Shown: positions 1 to 7,834 of the stretch, in pieces
Position numbering within the stretch: the stretch's first letter is position 1
How the letters are laid out: every line of letters begins with the position of its first letter
From: DASYRM01 sp036004405
GTDB lineage: Bacteria > Acidobacteriota > Vicinamibacteria > Vicinamibacterales > UBA2999
Direction of reading: 5' to 3'
Length of the DNA: 28,964 bases
Assembly (NCBI GenBank): GCA_036004405.1
Contig: DASYRM010000004.1
Span: forward strand, 1-28,964
The notes under the pieces: model-generated
Database searches by the model: none
Seen by the model: the letters and a program-made list of their open reading frames with translations, nothing else
What the model was told of the DNA's origin: nothing
Made by a program: the position numbers and the translations under genes

Positions 1-3
1 ACT

Positions 4-30
4 CGCCTTACCCGCCCTGCCCGCCCCAGT
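4..30. repeat. 9-nt tandem repeat, three units
   Basis: Three consecutive 9-mers (CGCCTTACC, CGCCCTGCC, CGCCCCAGT) lie at the left edge. The same 9-nt pattern recurs at 1765-1800, on the other side of the cytochrome gene. It is pyrimidine-rich on this strand and non-coding as far as can be seen. The array may extend beyond the window. Confidence 0.5.
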
Positions 31-50
31 TGCGCAAGATTCGTCAAGAC

Positions 51-84
51 GCGCGGGCGCCGATCGCGTTCTCGGCGCCCGCGC
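51..84. terminator. Strong 13-bp hairpin upstream of cytochrome gene
   Basis: Positions 51-63 pair perfectly with 72-84 around an 8-nt loop (64-71). No T-tract follows on either strand, so intrinsic termination is uncertain. It could mark the 3' end of a gene to the left of the window or be one of the palindromic repeats common in this region. The rest of 85-164 shows no clear promoter. Confidence 0.45.
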
Positions 85-164
85 CGGCACCGCGCACACG
101 CGCGAAGAACCGTTGCGCTGATCGCGCATGTGGTGCGACTATCGCCAGCTGACGAACGGGCGAG

Positions 165-1721
165 ATGAGCATCGATCGAAGCTGGCTGCCGATTGGCGTC
201 CTCGCGACCGCGGTACTGAGCGCAGCGGTCCCGGCCGTGCCTCTCGGTCAGGCCGCGTCCTCCTCAACGCGGGTGCCGCGGGTCTGGTATGAAGCGGCGC
301 TCGCCGAATGGGCCACGCCCCTGGCTGGCCTCAACGTCCGCCCGACGCACATTTCCACCGCCGGTTACTACTCGCTCTCGGTCGAGAACCTTCGCACCTA
401 TCCCGTCTACTTTCCCGGACGCGAGCCGGAGGGCTACTGGGAGATGCTGCAGCGCGTCGGTCCGAAGCCCCTGATCGAACCGGCCGCGATCACGACCGAT
501 GCCGCCTGGGTGGACGCCGGCCGGCGGGTCTTCGACGAGCTCGACGATCTCCAACTGCGAACCTTCGATCCGAAATTCGTGACCGCTGCGCGGAGCCCAG
601 ATACCTACCGAGGCCGTGCGCCGCTGCCAGACGGAACGGTCTCCGACCTCCGATGGGTTCCGACGAAAGACGGCGTGGCGCTGTCGGTGCCGAACTGCCG
701 CAATTGCCATCTGCAATACCTGCCGGACGGCACCCGTGTACCCGGCGCGCCCACGTTCGCGCGACAGACGCCGGGGGCAGGCGGGCGTAGCGGTCTCAAT
801 CGCGCGATGCAGACAGCCAACCGCTACGTCACGGGCGGTGCACCGTTCCAGATGGCCGCGGGTGAGCCGCTCGGCAATTGGCTGTATCAAGCGTCCGGAG
901 TGCCGTGGAGACCCGATGATGTCAATGCCCGCGTCAAGGCAGTTTCCGACGCGGAGTACAACGCTCTGATCTCGGCGGTGGTCGGCGGTGGCGGCGTGCC
1001 GCGGTGGAACGGGAGCCTCTACCATCCGGCCAAGATTCCGGATCTCATCGGCATCCGCGACCGGAAGTACATCGACCACACGGCGACGCACCTTCACCGG
1101 AACGCCGGCGATTTCATGCGCTACGCGGCGCTCGTCAGCTTCGCCGAAACGTCGGACTTCGGGTCGTACCACATGCTCGCCGCGGGAACCCGCCGGCCGC
1201 AGCGCCGCGTACCCGACGACGCCCTGTACGCGCTTGCGATGTACGTGTATTCGCTGCAACCGCCGCCGAACCCCAACTCCATGGACGAGCGGGCCCGTGC
1301 CGGTCAGAAGATTTTCGCGCGCGAAGGCTGCGTGCAGTGCCACACGCCGCCGCTGTACACGAGCAACAAGGTCACACTGGCCCAGGGATTCGCGGCGCCC
1401 GGGTCACCACCCGCCGGGCTCGACGTGTTGCCGATCACGGTGGGCACCGATCCGGGTCTGGCGCTCGACACGCGCAAGGGAACGGGGTTCTACAAAGTAC
1501 CGTCGCTCAGAGGTGTGTGGTATCGCGGGCACTATCTGCACGACGGGGCGGCGGCGAGCCTGGAGGAGATGTTCGATCCCGACCGTGTCAAAGACACGCA
1601 CGTGGCTGGTGGATGGAAGCTTCCGAGCGAAACCAGCCACCCGATCAAGGGCCACCCCTTTGGTCTGCTACTCGACCCATCCGAACGGGCGCAGCTGCTG
1701 GCCTTCCTGCGAACCTTGTAG
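165..1721 (+). CDS. Secreted di-haem c-type cytochrome (MauG/CcP-like C-terminal domain)
   Basis: This 518-residue protein starts with a signal-peptide-like segment (about residues 8-30, ending near GQA) and should be exported to the periplasm. Two haem-binding CXXCH motifs are visible: CRNCH at 178-182 and CVQCH at 389-393. The C-terminal domain (about 375-518) carries the stretch VPSLRGVWYRGHYLHDGA followed by SLEEMF. This resembles the second haem domain of the cytochrome c peroxidase/MauG superfamily, where the segment reads VPSLRN...YFHDG. The central 190-375 region is not recognised. A redox or peroxidase-like role is inferred; the substrate is unknown. The ATG at 165 has only a weak upstream purine stretch (GGGCGAG), but it precedes the signal sequence directly. 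The gene stands alone, convergent with the peroxiredoxin gene, and both products could relate to oxidative metabolism. Confidence 0.85.
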   Translation: MSIDRSWLPIGVLATAVLSAAVPAVPLGQAASSSTRVPRVWYEAALAEWATPLAGLNVRPTHISTAGYYSLSVENLRTYPVYFPGREPEGYWEMLQRVGPKPLIEPAAITTDAAWVDAGRRVFDELDDLQLRTFDPKFVTAARSPDTYRGRAPLPDGTVSDLRWVPTKDGVALSVPNCRNCHLQYLPDGTRVPGAPTFARQTPGAGGRSGLNRAMQTANRYVTGGAPFQMAAGEPLGNWLYQASGVPWRPDDVNARVKAVSDAEYNALISAVVGGGGVPRWNGSLYHPAKIPDLIGIRDRKYIDHTATHLHRNAGDFMRYAALVSFAETSDFGSYHMLAAGTRRPQRRVPDDALYALAMYVYSLQPPPNPNSMDERARAGQKIFAREGCVQCHTPPLYTSNKVTLAQGFAAPGSPPAGLDVLPITVGTDPGLALDTRKGTGFYKVPSLRGVWYRGHYLHDGAAASLEEMFDPDRVKDTHVAGGWKLPSETSHPIKGHPFGLLLDPSERAQLLAFLRTL

Positions 1722-1736
1722 CGCGGCCAAGTCGCG

Positions 1737-1762
1737 GGGCCGGCGATTCGCATCGCCGGCCC
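1737..1762. terminator. Perfect 11-bp hairpin between convergent genes
   Basis: GGGCCGGCGAT (1737-1747) pairs with its exact complement at 1752-1762 around the tetraloop TCGC. It begins 15 nt after the cytochrome stop codon and lies between two convergent genes, so a bidirectional terminator or mRNA-stabilising role is plausible. It lacks a T-tract and also resembles the palindromic repeats found elsewhere in the window. Confidence 0.55.
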
Positions 1763-1764
1763 AC

Positions 1765-1815
1765 CTCCCTACCCACCCTACCTGCCTTACTCGCCCTACC
1801 GCGCCGAGGGCGCGG
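1765..1815. repeat. 9-nt tandem repeat (four units) plus 7-bp GAG-loop hairpin
   Basis: Four adjacent 9-mers (CTCCCTACC, CACCCTACC, TGCCTTACT, CGCCCTACC) fill 1765-1800. They are followed by CCGCGCC-GAG-GGCGCGG (1799-1815), a hairpin ending 3 nt before the peroxiredoxin stop codon. The same 9-nt motif occurs at 4-30. The array lies in the convergent intergenic region. Confidence 0.55.
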
Positions 1816-1818
1816 CCC

Positions 1819-2499
<681 letters not shown>

Positions 2500-2504
2500 G
2501 GATT

Positions 2505-2511
2505 ACCTCCT
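2505..2511 (-). promoter_or_regulatory. Strong Shine-Dalgarno (AGGAGGT) of the peroxiredoxin gene
   Basis: The complement of ACCTCCT gives AGGAGGT with a 5-nt spacer to the ATG at 2499. It fixes the start codon and contrasts with the genes at 2587, 5450 and 26436, which have no such site. Confidence 0.8.
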
Positions 2512-2573
2512 GCTATGGCCCTGGAGCGTACTCCAACCGGATGACGGACGAAAGACGAGGCCCGAGCTGCGGG

Positions 2574-2579
2574 TAGAAT
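2574..2579 (+). promoter_or_regulatory. Candidate -10 box (TAGAAT) for a leaderless dehydrogenase mRNA
   Basis: TAGAAT ends 7 nt before the ATG at 2587, which puts the expected transcription start at or next to the A of the start codon. No Shine-Dalgarno lies between. No convincing -35 hexamer is seen. The same arrangement precedes folE. Confidence 0.45.
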
Positions 2580-2586
2580 CCTCGGG

Positions 2587-3354
2587 ATGCTCCTTCGCGA
2601 CCGCACCGTGCTCGTCACCGGCGGCGCCTCAGGCCTCGGCGGCGCCTCCGTGGACATGATTGTGGCGGCCAGCGGACGGGCGGTCATCGTGGACGTGAAC
2701 GCCGAGGCCGGCCGGGCCAGGGCGGCGCAGCACGGGTCGAGTGCCCTGTTCGTTCAGGCCGACGTGACGTCGGATGCCGACGTCAAGCGCGCCATCCACG
2801 AGGCCACGGCCGCGTTCGGCCGCATCGACGGGCTGGTGAACGCCGCGGGCATTCCCGCCGCCGAGCGCGTGCTCGGCAAGGAAGGCGTCCAGCCGCTGGC
2901 GCACTTCGCCCGCGTCGTCACCGTGAACCTGATCGGGACCTTCAACATGATCCGGCTGGCGGCCGAAACCATGGCCGAGAACACCCCGGGCGAGGACGGC
3001 GAGCGCGGCGTCATCGTCAACACGGCGTCGGTGGCGGCGTTCGACGGCCAGATCGGCCAGGCGGCCTACTCGGCGTCGAAGGGCGGCATCGTCGGCATGA
3101 CGCTGCCCATCGCCCGCGAGTTCGCGCGCGTCGGCATCCGCGTCATGACCATTGCGCCCGGCACGTTCGACACGCCGCTGCTGGCGGCGCTGCCCGAGGC
3201 GGCGCGTCAATCGCTGGCGCAGCAGGTGCCGTTTCCCTCGCGGCTCGGCCGGCCGCAGGAGTTCGCGGCGCTGGTGCGCCACATCTTCGAAAACCAGATG
3301 CTGAACGGCGAGGTGATCCGCCTCGACGGCGCGATCCGGATGGCACCCAAGTGA
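2587..3354 (+). CDS. Short-chain dehydrogenase, 3-hydroxyacyl-CoA dehydrogenase type-2-like
   Basis: This 255-residue classical SDR has the Rossmann motif TGGASGLG at 11-18, the NAAG-type motif (VNAAG) at 84-88, N114, and the catalytic S148, Y161 and K165 (YSASK). The order and spacing are complete, so it should be an active NAD(P)-dependent oxidoreductase. The acidic residue at the end of strand 2 (VDVN, about 36-38) favours NAD. The C-terminus (RPQEFAALVRHIFENQMLNG, then EVIRLDGAIRMAPK) strongly resembles the HSD17B10-like 3-hydroxyacyl-CoA dehydrogenases of fatty acid and branched-chain amino acid breakdown. The exact substrate is inferred. The gene overlaps the start of the transporter gene downstream, so the two are translationally coupled, although no functional link between them is obvious. 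Confidence 0.9.
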   Translation: MLLRDRTVLVTGGASGLGGASVDMIVAASGRAVIVDVNAEAGRARAAQHGSSALFVQADVTSDADVKRAIHEATAAFGRIDGLVNAAGIPAAERVLGKEGVQPLAHFARVVTVNLIGTFNMIRLAAETMAENTPGEDGERGVIVNTASVAAFDGQIGQAAYSASKGGIVGMTLPIAREFARVGIRVMTIAPGTFDTPLLAALPEAARQSLAQQVPFPSRLGRPQEFAALVRHIFENQMLNGEVIRLDGAIRMAPK

Positions 3355-4016
3355 TGCTCACCGCGCTGTCGGGGATGGTGGCCGGCGTGTTTCACGTCCT
3401 CTCCGGTCCCGATCATCTGGCGGCCGTGGCACCGCTGGCCGCGTCGGACCGGCAACGCAGCATCCGCGCCGGCTGGACCTGGGGCGTCGGCCACGCGTCG
3501 GGCGTGATGGTGGTGGCGGCGCTGGCGCTGCTGCTGCGCGACGCGCTGCCGCCGGTGGCCGACATCTCGGCGTGGGGCGAGCGGCTGGTCGGTGGCGCGC
3601 TCATCGCGTTGGGGCTGTGGAGCCTCTCGCGCGCGGCGCGCCTGCGGCGCGCACCGCACACGCACGGGGCGACACGGCACGAGCACGCGCACGTGCAGCG
3701 CGGGCCGCGATGGATGCAGCGGCTAGGCCACGGGCACGCGTCGTTTGCGGTCGGCGTGCTGCACGGCGTCGCCGGCAGCTCGCACTTCTTCGGCGTGCTG
3801 CCTGCGCTGGCGCTCCCCACGGCGGCCGCGTCGTTCAGCTACATCGCGGCATTCAGTCTGGGAACGGTGGCGGCGATGACCGCCTTTGCCGGCGCCATCG
3901 GTGGCCTCGGTGCCCAAGGCGTCGCCCTGTCGCATCACCGGCTGATGACCGGAACCGGCGTCGCGGCAATCGTCGTCGGTTGCGTGTGGATCGCCGGAAC
4001 CGCTCGCTTTTCGTAG
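3351..4016 (+). CDS. UreH/NiCoT-like membrane metal transporter
   Basis: This 221-residue integral membrane protein has about six hydrophobic segments (near 2-14, 45-65, 78-95, 130-150, 160-185, 200-215). The first helix carries HVLSGPDHLA (H15, D21, H22), followed by VGHASG (46-51). These resemble the His/Asp motifs of nickel/cobalt permeases and UreH-type urease accessory membrane proteins, although the spacing is HX5DH rather than the HX4DH of classical NiCoT. A histidine-rich loop (103-129, eight His) sits between helices and could bind divalent metal. Nickel or cobalt transport is therefore inferred, not shown. Translation may begin at GTG 3351 or ATG 3354; both overlap the upstream stop codon. 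The TAG stop lies in the first bases of the palindromic element at 4013-4074. No urease or hydrogenase genes are nearby. Confidence 0.75.
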   Translation: MMLTALSGMVAGVFHVLSGPDHLAAVAPLAASDRQRSIRAGWTWGVGHASGVMVVAALALLLRDALPPVADISAWGERLVGGALIALGLWSLSRAARLRRAPHTHGATRHEHAHVQRGPRWMQRLGHGHASFAVGVLHGVAGSSHFFGVLPALALPTAAASFSYIAAFSLGTVAAMTAFAGAIGGLGAQGVALSHHRLMTGTGVAAIVVGCVWIAGTARFS

Positions 4017-4074
4017 AGGCGGACCTGACAAGGTCCGCCTCTCACAGGCGAACCCCTTCAGGGTTCGCCTCTAC
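4013..4074. repeat. Double-hairpin palindromic repeat that carries both convergent stop codons
   Basis: The 62-nt unit begins GTAGAGGCG and ends with the complement CGCCTCTAC. Inside are two perfect hairpins: GAGGCGGACCT (4016-4026) with its complement at 4031-4041 around GACA, and AGGCGAACCC with GGGTTCGCCT (4046-4070) around CTTCA. The TAG stop of the transporter gene (4014-4016) and the TAG stop of the amidohydrolase gene (4071-4073, minus) both lie in the terminal GTAG/CTAC. It may act as a bidirectional terminator and looks like a REP-type element. Confidence 0.7.
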
Positions 4075-5450
4075 TGAACCTTCAGGAACCGCGCGCGCAG
4101 CGCCGCGCGGTCGACCTCGGCACCGCGCAGGTACACCGAGTCGATCCGCCGGGTGTTGGTGATGCGCTCCAGCGGGTTGGCCGGGAGCACGACGAAGTCG
4201 GCTTCCTTGCCGGCCGCCACCGTCCCCATTCGCGTCAGCCCCAGCACGCGTGCGTTGATCGACGTGCCCGCCTGAAGCGCCTCGGCCGGTGTGAAGCCGG
4301 CGCAGCGGACGAAGTACTCCATCTGCTGGTGCACGCCGAGCCCCTCGCCTGTGCCGTCGGTTCCCACTCCGATGATCATGCCGGCCTCATGAATCCGCTT
4401 CAGGTTGCGGCAGTGGAGATCGAAGAGCGGGTTGGCCGGATTGCCCGCCGCGGTCCGCTGCGCCAGCTGCTTGCGCAGGCCGGCGATCGTCGATGCGGGG
4501 AGCGTTTCGGCCAGGAGGGCAATCTCCTCCTCGGATTCGCCTGGATTGGGAAAGTTGGGGCCCGTCCACACCTTCGGGTGCGCCTTCACGAGCGCGATGT
4601 ACTCGTCGTCCACGTCGCGATCGCGGACGGTGTGCACGAAGCCGTCGATGCCCGAACGCAGCAGATCCTTGGCGTCGGCCAGGCCGGACGTGCGGCTCAA
4701 GTGTGCCAGCGTCTCCATGCCATGCTTGTGCGCTTCATCGATGATCGCGCGATAGACCTCGGGCGTGAGCTTCGGCACGGTTCCATCGCGGTCGTCGACC
4801 CAGATCTTCACGAAGTGCACCTTGCGCGCGAGCAGCTCGCGCACGTGCTGACGTCCTTCCTCCGGCGTGGCCGCGCCGTACGGAATGCCGAGACGCGCGT
4901 CGCCGGGCGGCCCCGCCATCGCCGTAGCGGCGATCCCCTTGCCGACGGTCAGGAACTTCGCGGCGTTTGGCGTGACGCTGTCGCGCAGCGCGAACGCCAC
5001 CTCCTGATCGGCCTCGAGCCCCATGCTCATCGCCGCCGCGGTGCCGTAATAGACGTAGCGCTGCAGCTGATCGATCAGGTTGTCGCGGGTGTAGTTCGCC
5101 TTGCTGTTGCTGCCGTCCTTCTCGTTGGTCAGCCCGATGTGGTTGTGGCCGTCGATGAGCGCCGGAATGACGGTCTTGCCGGTGAGATCGACGCGGGTAG
5201 CGCCGGCCGGCGGCTGGCGGTCGCCCTTGCGGCCGACCCAGGTGAACGAGTCGCCCTCGACCAGGAACGCAGAGCTCGCGATGGGAGGCGTGCGGTCGCC
5301 GACGATGAGTCGCGCGCCTTCGAACCACAGCTTGCCCGCCGTAGCCTCAGCGGAGGTGGGCGCGGGACGCCGCGCCTGCGACGAGAGCAGCACCGGCACG
5401 CCGGCGACACACGCGAGCAGCAACGCGACGAGGACTCTGGGTGAGCGCAT
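4071..5450 (-). CDS. Secreted metal-dependent amidohydrolase
   Basis: The 459-residue protein belongs to the amidohydrolase superfamily (imidazolonepropionase/prolidase-like branch). The first metal motif is D100-G-H102-N-H104. K215 in VKIW could be the carbamylated lysine. Likely further ligands are H250 (AHLSR), H273 (FVHTV) and D365 (GVGTDGTGEG). The C-terminal EADFVVL segment is typical of the small beta-domain. A signal peptide (about 1-27, ending SSQA) predicts export. The set of metal ligands looks complete, so it should be an active hydrolase of a cyclic amide, dipeptide or similar bond; the substrate cannot be told. The ATG at 5450 directly precedes the signal sequence. There is no Shine-Dalgarno; a -10-like box lies 7 nt upstream. 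The gene follows the WD40 gene by 36 nt and may also be read from it. Confidence 0.87.
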   Translation of the reverse strand: MRSPRVLVALLLACVAGVPVLLSSQARRPAPTSAEATAGKLWFEGARLIVGDRTPPIASSAFLVEGDSFTWVGRKGDRQPPAGATRVDLTGKTVIPALIDGHNHIGLTNEKDGSNSKANYTRDNLIDQLQRYVYYGTAAAMSMGLEADQEVAFALRDSVTPNAAKFLTVGKGIAATAMAGPPGDARLGIPYGAATPEEGRQHVRELLARKVHFVKIWVDDRDGTVPKLTPEVYRAIIDEAHKHGMETLAHLSRTSGLADAKDLLRSGIDGFVHTVRDRDVDDEYIALVKAHPKVWTGPNFPNPGESEEEIALLAETLPASTIAGLRKQLAQRTAAGNPANPLFDLHCRNLKRIHEAGMIIGVGTDGTGEGLGVHQQMEYFVRCAGFTPAEALQAGTSINARVLGLTRMGTVAAGKEADFVVLPANPLERITNTRRIDSVYLRGAEVDRAALRARFLKVQ

Positions 5451-5457
5451 ACCGCGG

Positions 5458-5463
5458 AGGATA
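5458..5463 (-). promoter_or_regulatory. Candidate -10 box (TATCCT) for a leaderless amidohydrolase mRNA
   Basis: On the minus strand TATCCT is followed by seven bases (CCGCGGT) and then the ATG at 5450, with no Shine-Dalgarno. The spacing is the same as at 2574-2579. No clear -35 element is visible. Confidence 0.35.
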
Positions 5464-5486
5464 GCACCGCGGTCCTCGTCGGGGAT

Positions 5487-7831
5487 CTACGGGAGCACTT
5501 GCGCGAGGAGATCGGGCAGCTCGAGTTTCCGTCCCACCGCCGCGATGGGGACGGCGCGGCGCCCTTGTCGAACCGCACCGAGCCGGGCGATGCCGGCAGG
5601 GCTGCCGGCGTACCGCCCGTCGGGGGTCCACACGAGCCAATCGTCGGTGCCGAGAATCGCCAGCGTCGCCAAACGCAGACCGGTGGTCGCGTCGTGTATC
5701 GACACGCCACCGCTCGTCGCTGCCGCGAACCATTTCCCGTTCGGTGCAAATGCCAGGCGAGGCACTTCGGTGGTGCCGAGCTCGAACGTCCACCCCTGTT
5801 TGCCGGTGGCGGTCACCCATTGGGAGACGCGCGCCTCGATGAACCCTGTATTCTGCACGGTTCCGCTTGCGTAAAGCAGCGACGCTCCGTCCGGGCTGAA
5901 CGCCACCGCCGAATACCCCTGATCTCTGGCGGCGGCAATCTCCTGCCGCGTGCCCCGAACGACATCGACGACGGCGACGCCGTCGTGTCGCGCCACCGCC
6001 AGGCGGCGCCCGTCCGGGTGAAACACGAGGCCGGTGATCCCGCCGCCGTAGAGGGCGCTTCCAAGCACGTCGCGGCGATCGACAGCCGGCCACAGAAAGA
6101 AAGCGCGCTGGCGGGCGGTGGCCGTCGTCCACAGCCGTACGGTGTTGCGGTCGTGCCCCGTGGCCAGCAGCGAGCCGTCGGCGTTTGTGGCGAGCGCGGT
6201 GAAGTCCGCACCACCGAGATCGACCGTCCGACGACGCTGCAACGTCGTGGCGTCATAGAGCACCAGTTGTGGAAACGACTCGGATTCGCGATCGCTATCG
6301 GAATGAAAAGCTCGCAGGCCAAGCATGCCCGCCACGATCGTGGAGCCGTCGTGCGTGAACGCCAGTTCCTTTGCGGCCGCGCGAGGTATGACGTCGTAGC
6401 GCCCCTGCCTGACCTCGTCCGTCTCGAACGTCAGAGTCTGCTGCACCGCGGTCGCGAGGTCCAGCAACGCGATGTCGCCGTCAAACATCGGCCCGCCCCT
6501 GGAGCGGTGCTCGACGAGGCCGATGCTGCCGATCCGCGCCTCATCCGGGCTGAACGCGAGAGCGGGAATCGACATGTCTCCGTCGGCCCACAGCGAGCGT
6601 GGGATGCCGTCACCGGACAGTGGCCACGCGAACACGGTGGCGGCGGCTTCGGTTCTGTCCGACAGGGCTGGCGGAGTCCGTGACGTACCAACCGCAAGCC
6701 AGCGGCCTCGCGGGCTGACGGCCATCGTCTGCAGCGGACGGGCGCCGTCCATCGAGATTCGACGCAGCTCCCGAGCCCCCACGGCATCCACGACGTGAAT
6801 CGCGTCGCCGCCGATCGCCAGCGCACGGTCGCCATTCGGGGTGAACGTCACCGCCTGAATGAACTCCTCATCCGGGAATCGCATCGCCGAGCCGGATCGC
6901 CAGTCGGGCGCGCTGAATATCTGCGCTTGATTCGCCCGAGCCACGATCAGTCGACGCGAATCGCGGCTGAACGCGACCGGGACCCAGACCGCGTTTGAAC
7001 CAGCCACGGTTGCCGCCGGCGTGCCGGTGCGGCGTCAAGAATGCGCGTGCCCTTCCACGACGCAAGGGCAACCCACTGACCGTCCGGACTGAATGTGGCC
7101 ACGGGCGGAGCACTGTCTTCGTTACGAATCGTCCAGAGTGCCCGATTCGAATCGAGGTCGAAGCCGGTCAGGCGATAGGCATAGTTCGGGCCGCCTTCGG
7201 ACACGAACCCGATACCGAGTTCGCCGTCCGGGCTGAACGTCGTGGCGGCTCCGGCATAGCGAGCCAGTTTCGAGACAACGGCGGGATCATGTGTGGCCTG
7301 CCAGAAGCGGACCGCACGCGGGTCGAACGGAAACGCCGCGCTCACCGTTCGCTGCGTCGCCGCATCGTAGGCCCAGTCGACGGCGCTCACGTCGCGTCCG
7401 GTCTCGACCTCCCACACATGCGGGAACGCCAGCTGCCGTCCGCGATCGGACGTGCGCGGATTGAGATTGTCGACGGCGGTCAGGGCGACGTAGCGGCCTG
7501 ACGGATCGAAGGCGAGGCCGGTGTAGCTGCTTGCCGACACCGAGTCGACCGCTTCATCCGGCCTACGCGCAACGGCTCGCGCCCGCGGCACCAGCGTCCG
7601 CAATTCCAATCCGGAATCGAGGTCCCACAACGTCACAACGTTGTCGGAGACGGTCGCCAGCAGGCGGCCTTCGTCGTCGATCGCGACGGCATTGCAGCAA
7701 AGGCGCTGTCGCTGTTCGACGATGTCGAGGCGTGGAGATGGGGCGGCCTGCGCGCCCGGCGTGCGTCCGGCACCCAAAGGCGCGATCGACGCCAGGCCGA
7801 ACGACAGCGCCAGGAGAATTCGGCGAGACAC
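5487..7831 (-). pseudogene. WD40 repeat beta-propeller protein, frame broken by one missing base
   Basis: Two minus-strand reading frames (7831-6947 and 7007-5487) together make one secreted WD40 protein. The first has a signal peptide (MSRRILLALSFGLASIAPLG, then a processing region near AQA) and repeats such as NVVTLWDLDSG and TFSPDGQWVALAS. It then runs into non-WD40 sequence (RRRQPWLVQTRS) after GTRILDAAP. The second frame resumes at PAATVAGSNAVWVPVAFSRD. Restoring one base near 7023-7027 would give DAAPGTPAATVAGS and a continuous product of 781 residues; the total span plus one base is divisible by three. At least eight FSPDG-type blades are visible. The C-terminus (WLVWTPDGRYAGSPAG, LPDLLAQVLP) resembles segments that follow WD40 domains in bacterial scaffold proteins. 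Either a real frameshift or a sequencing error is possible. It starts 3 nt after the SPOR gene, so the two are co-transcribed. A protein-interaction role is inferred. Confidence 0.75.
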
Positions 7832-7834
7832 GAT

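Noticed and set aside
6947..7007. Programmed frameshift in the WD40 gene
   Set aside because: There is no slippery heptamer or stimulatory structure that I can recognise; a simple base loss explains the break better.
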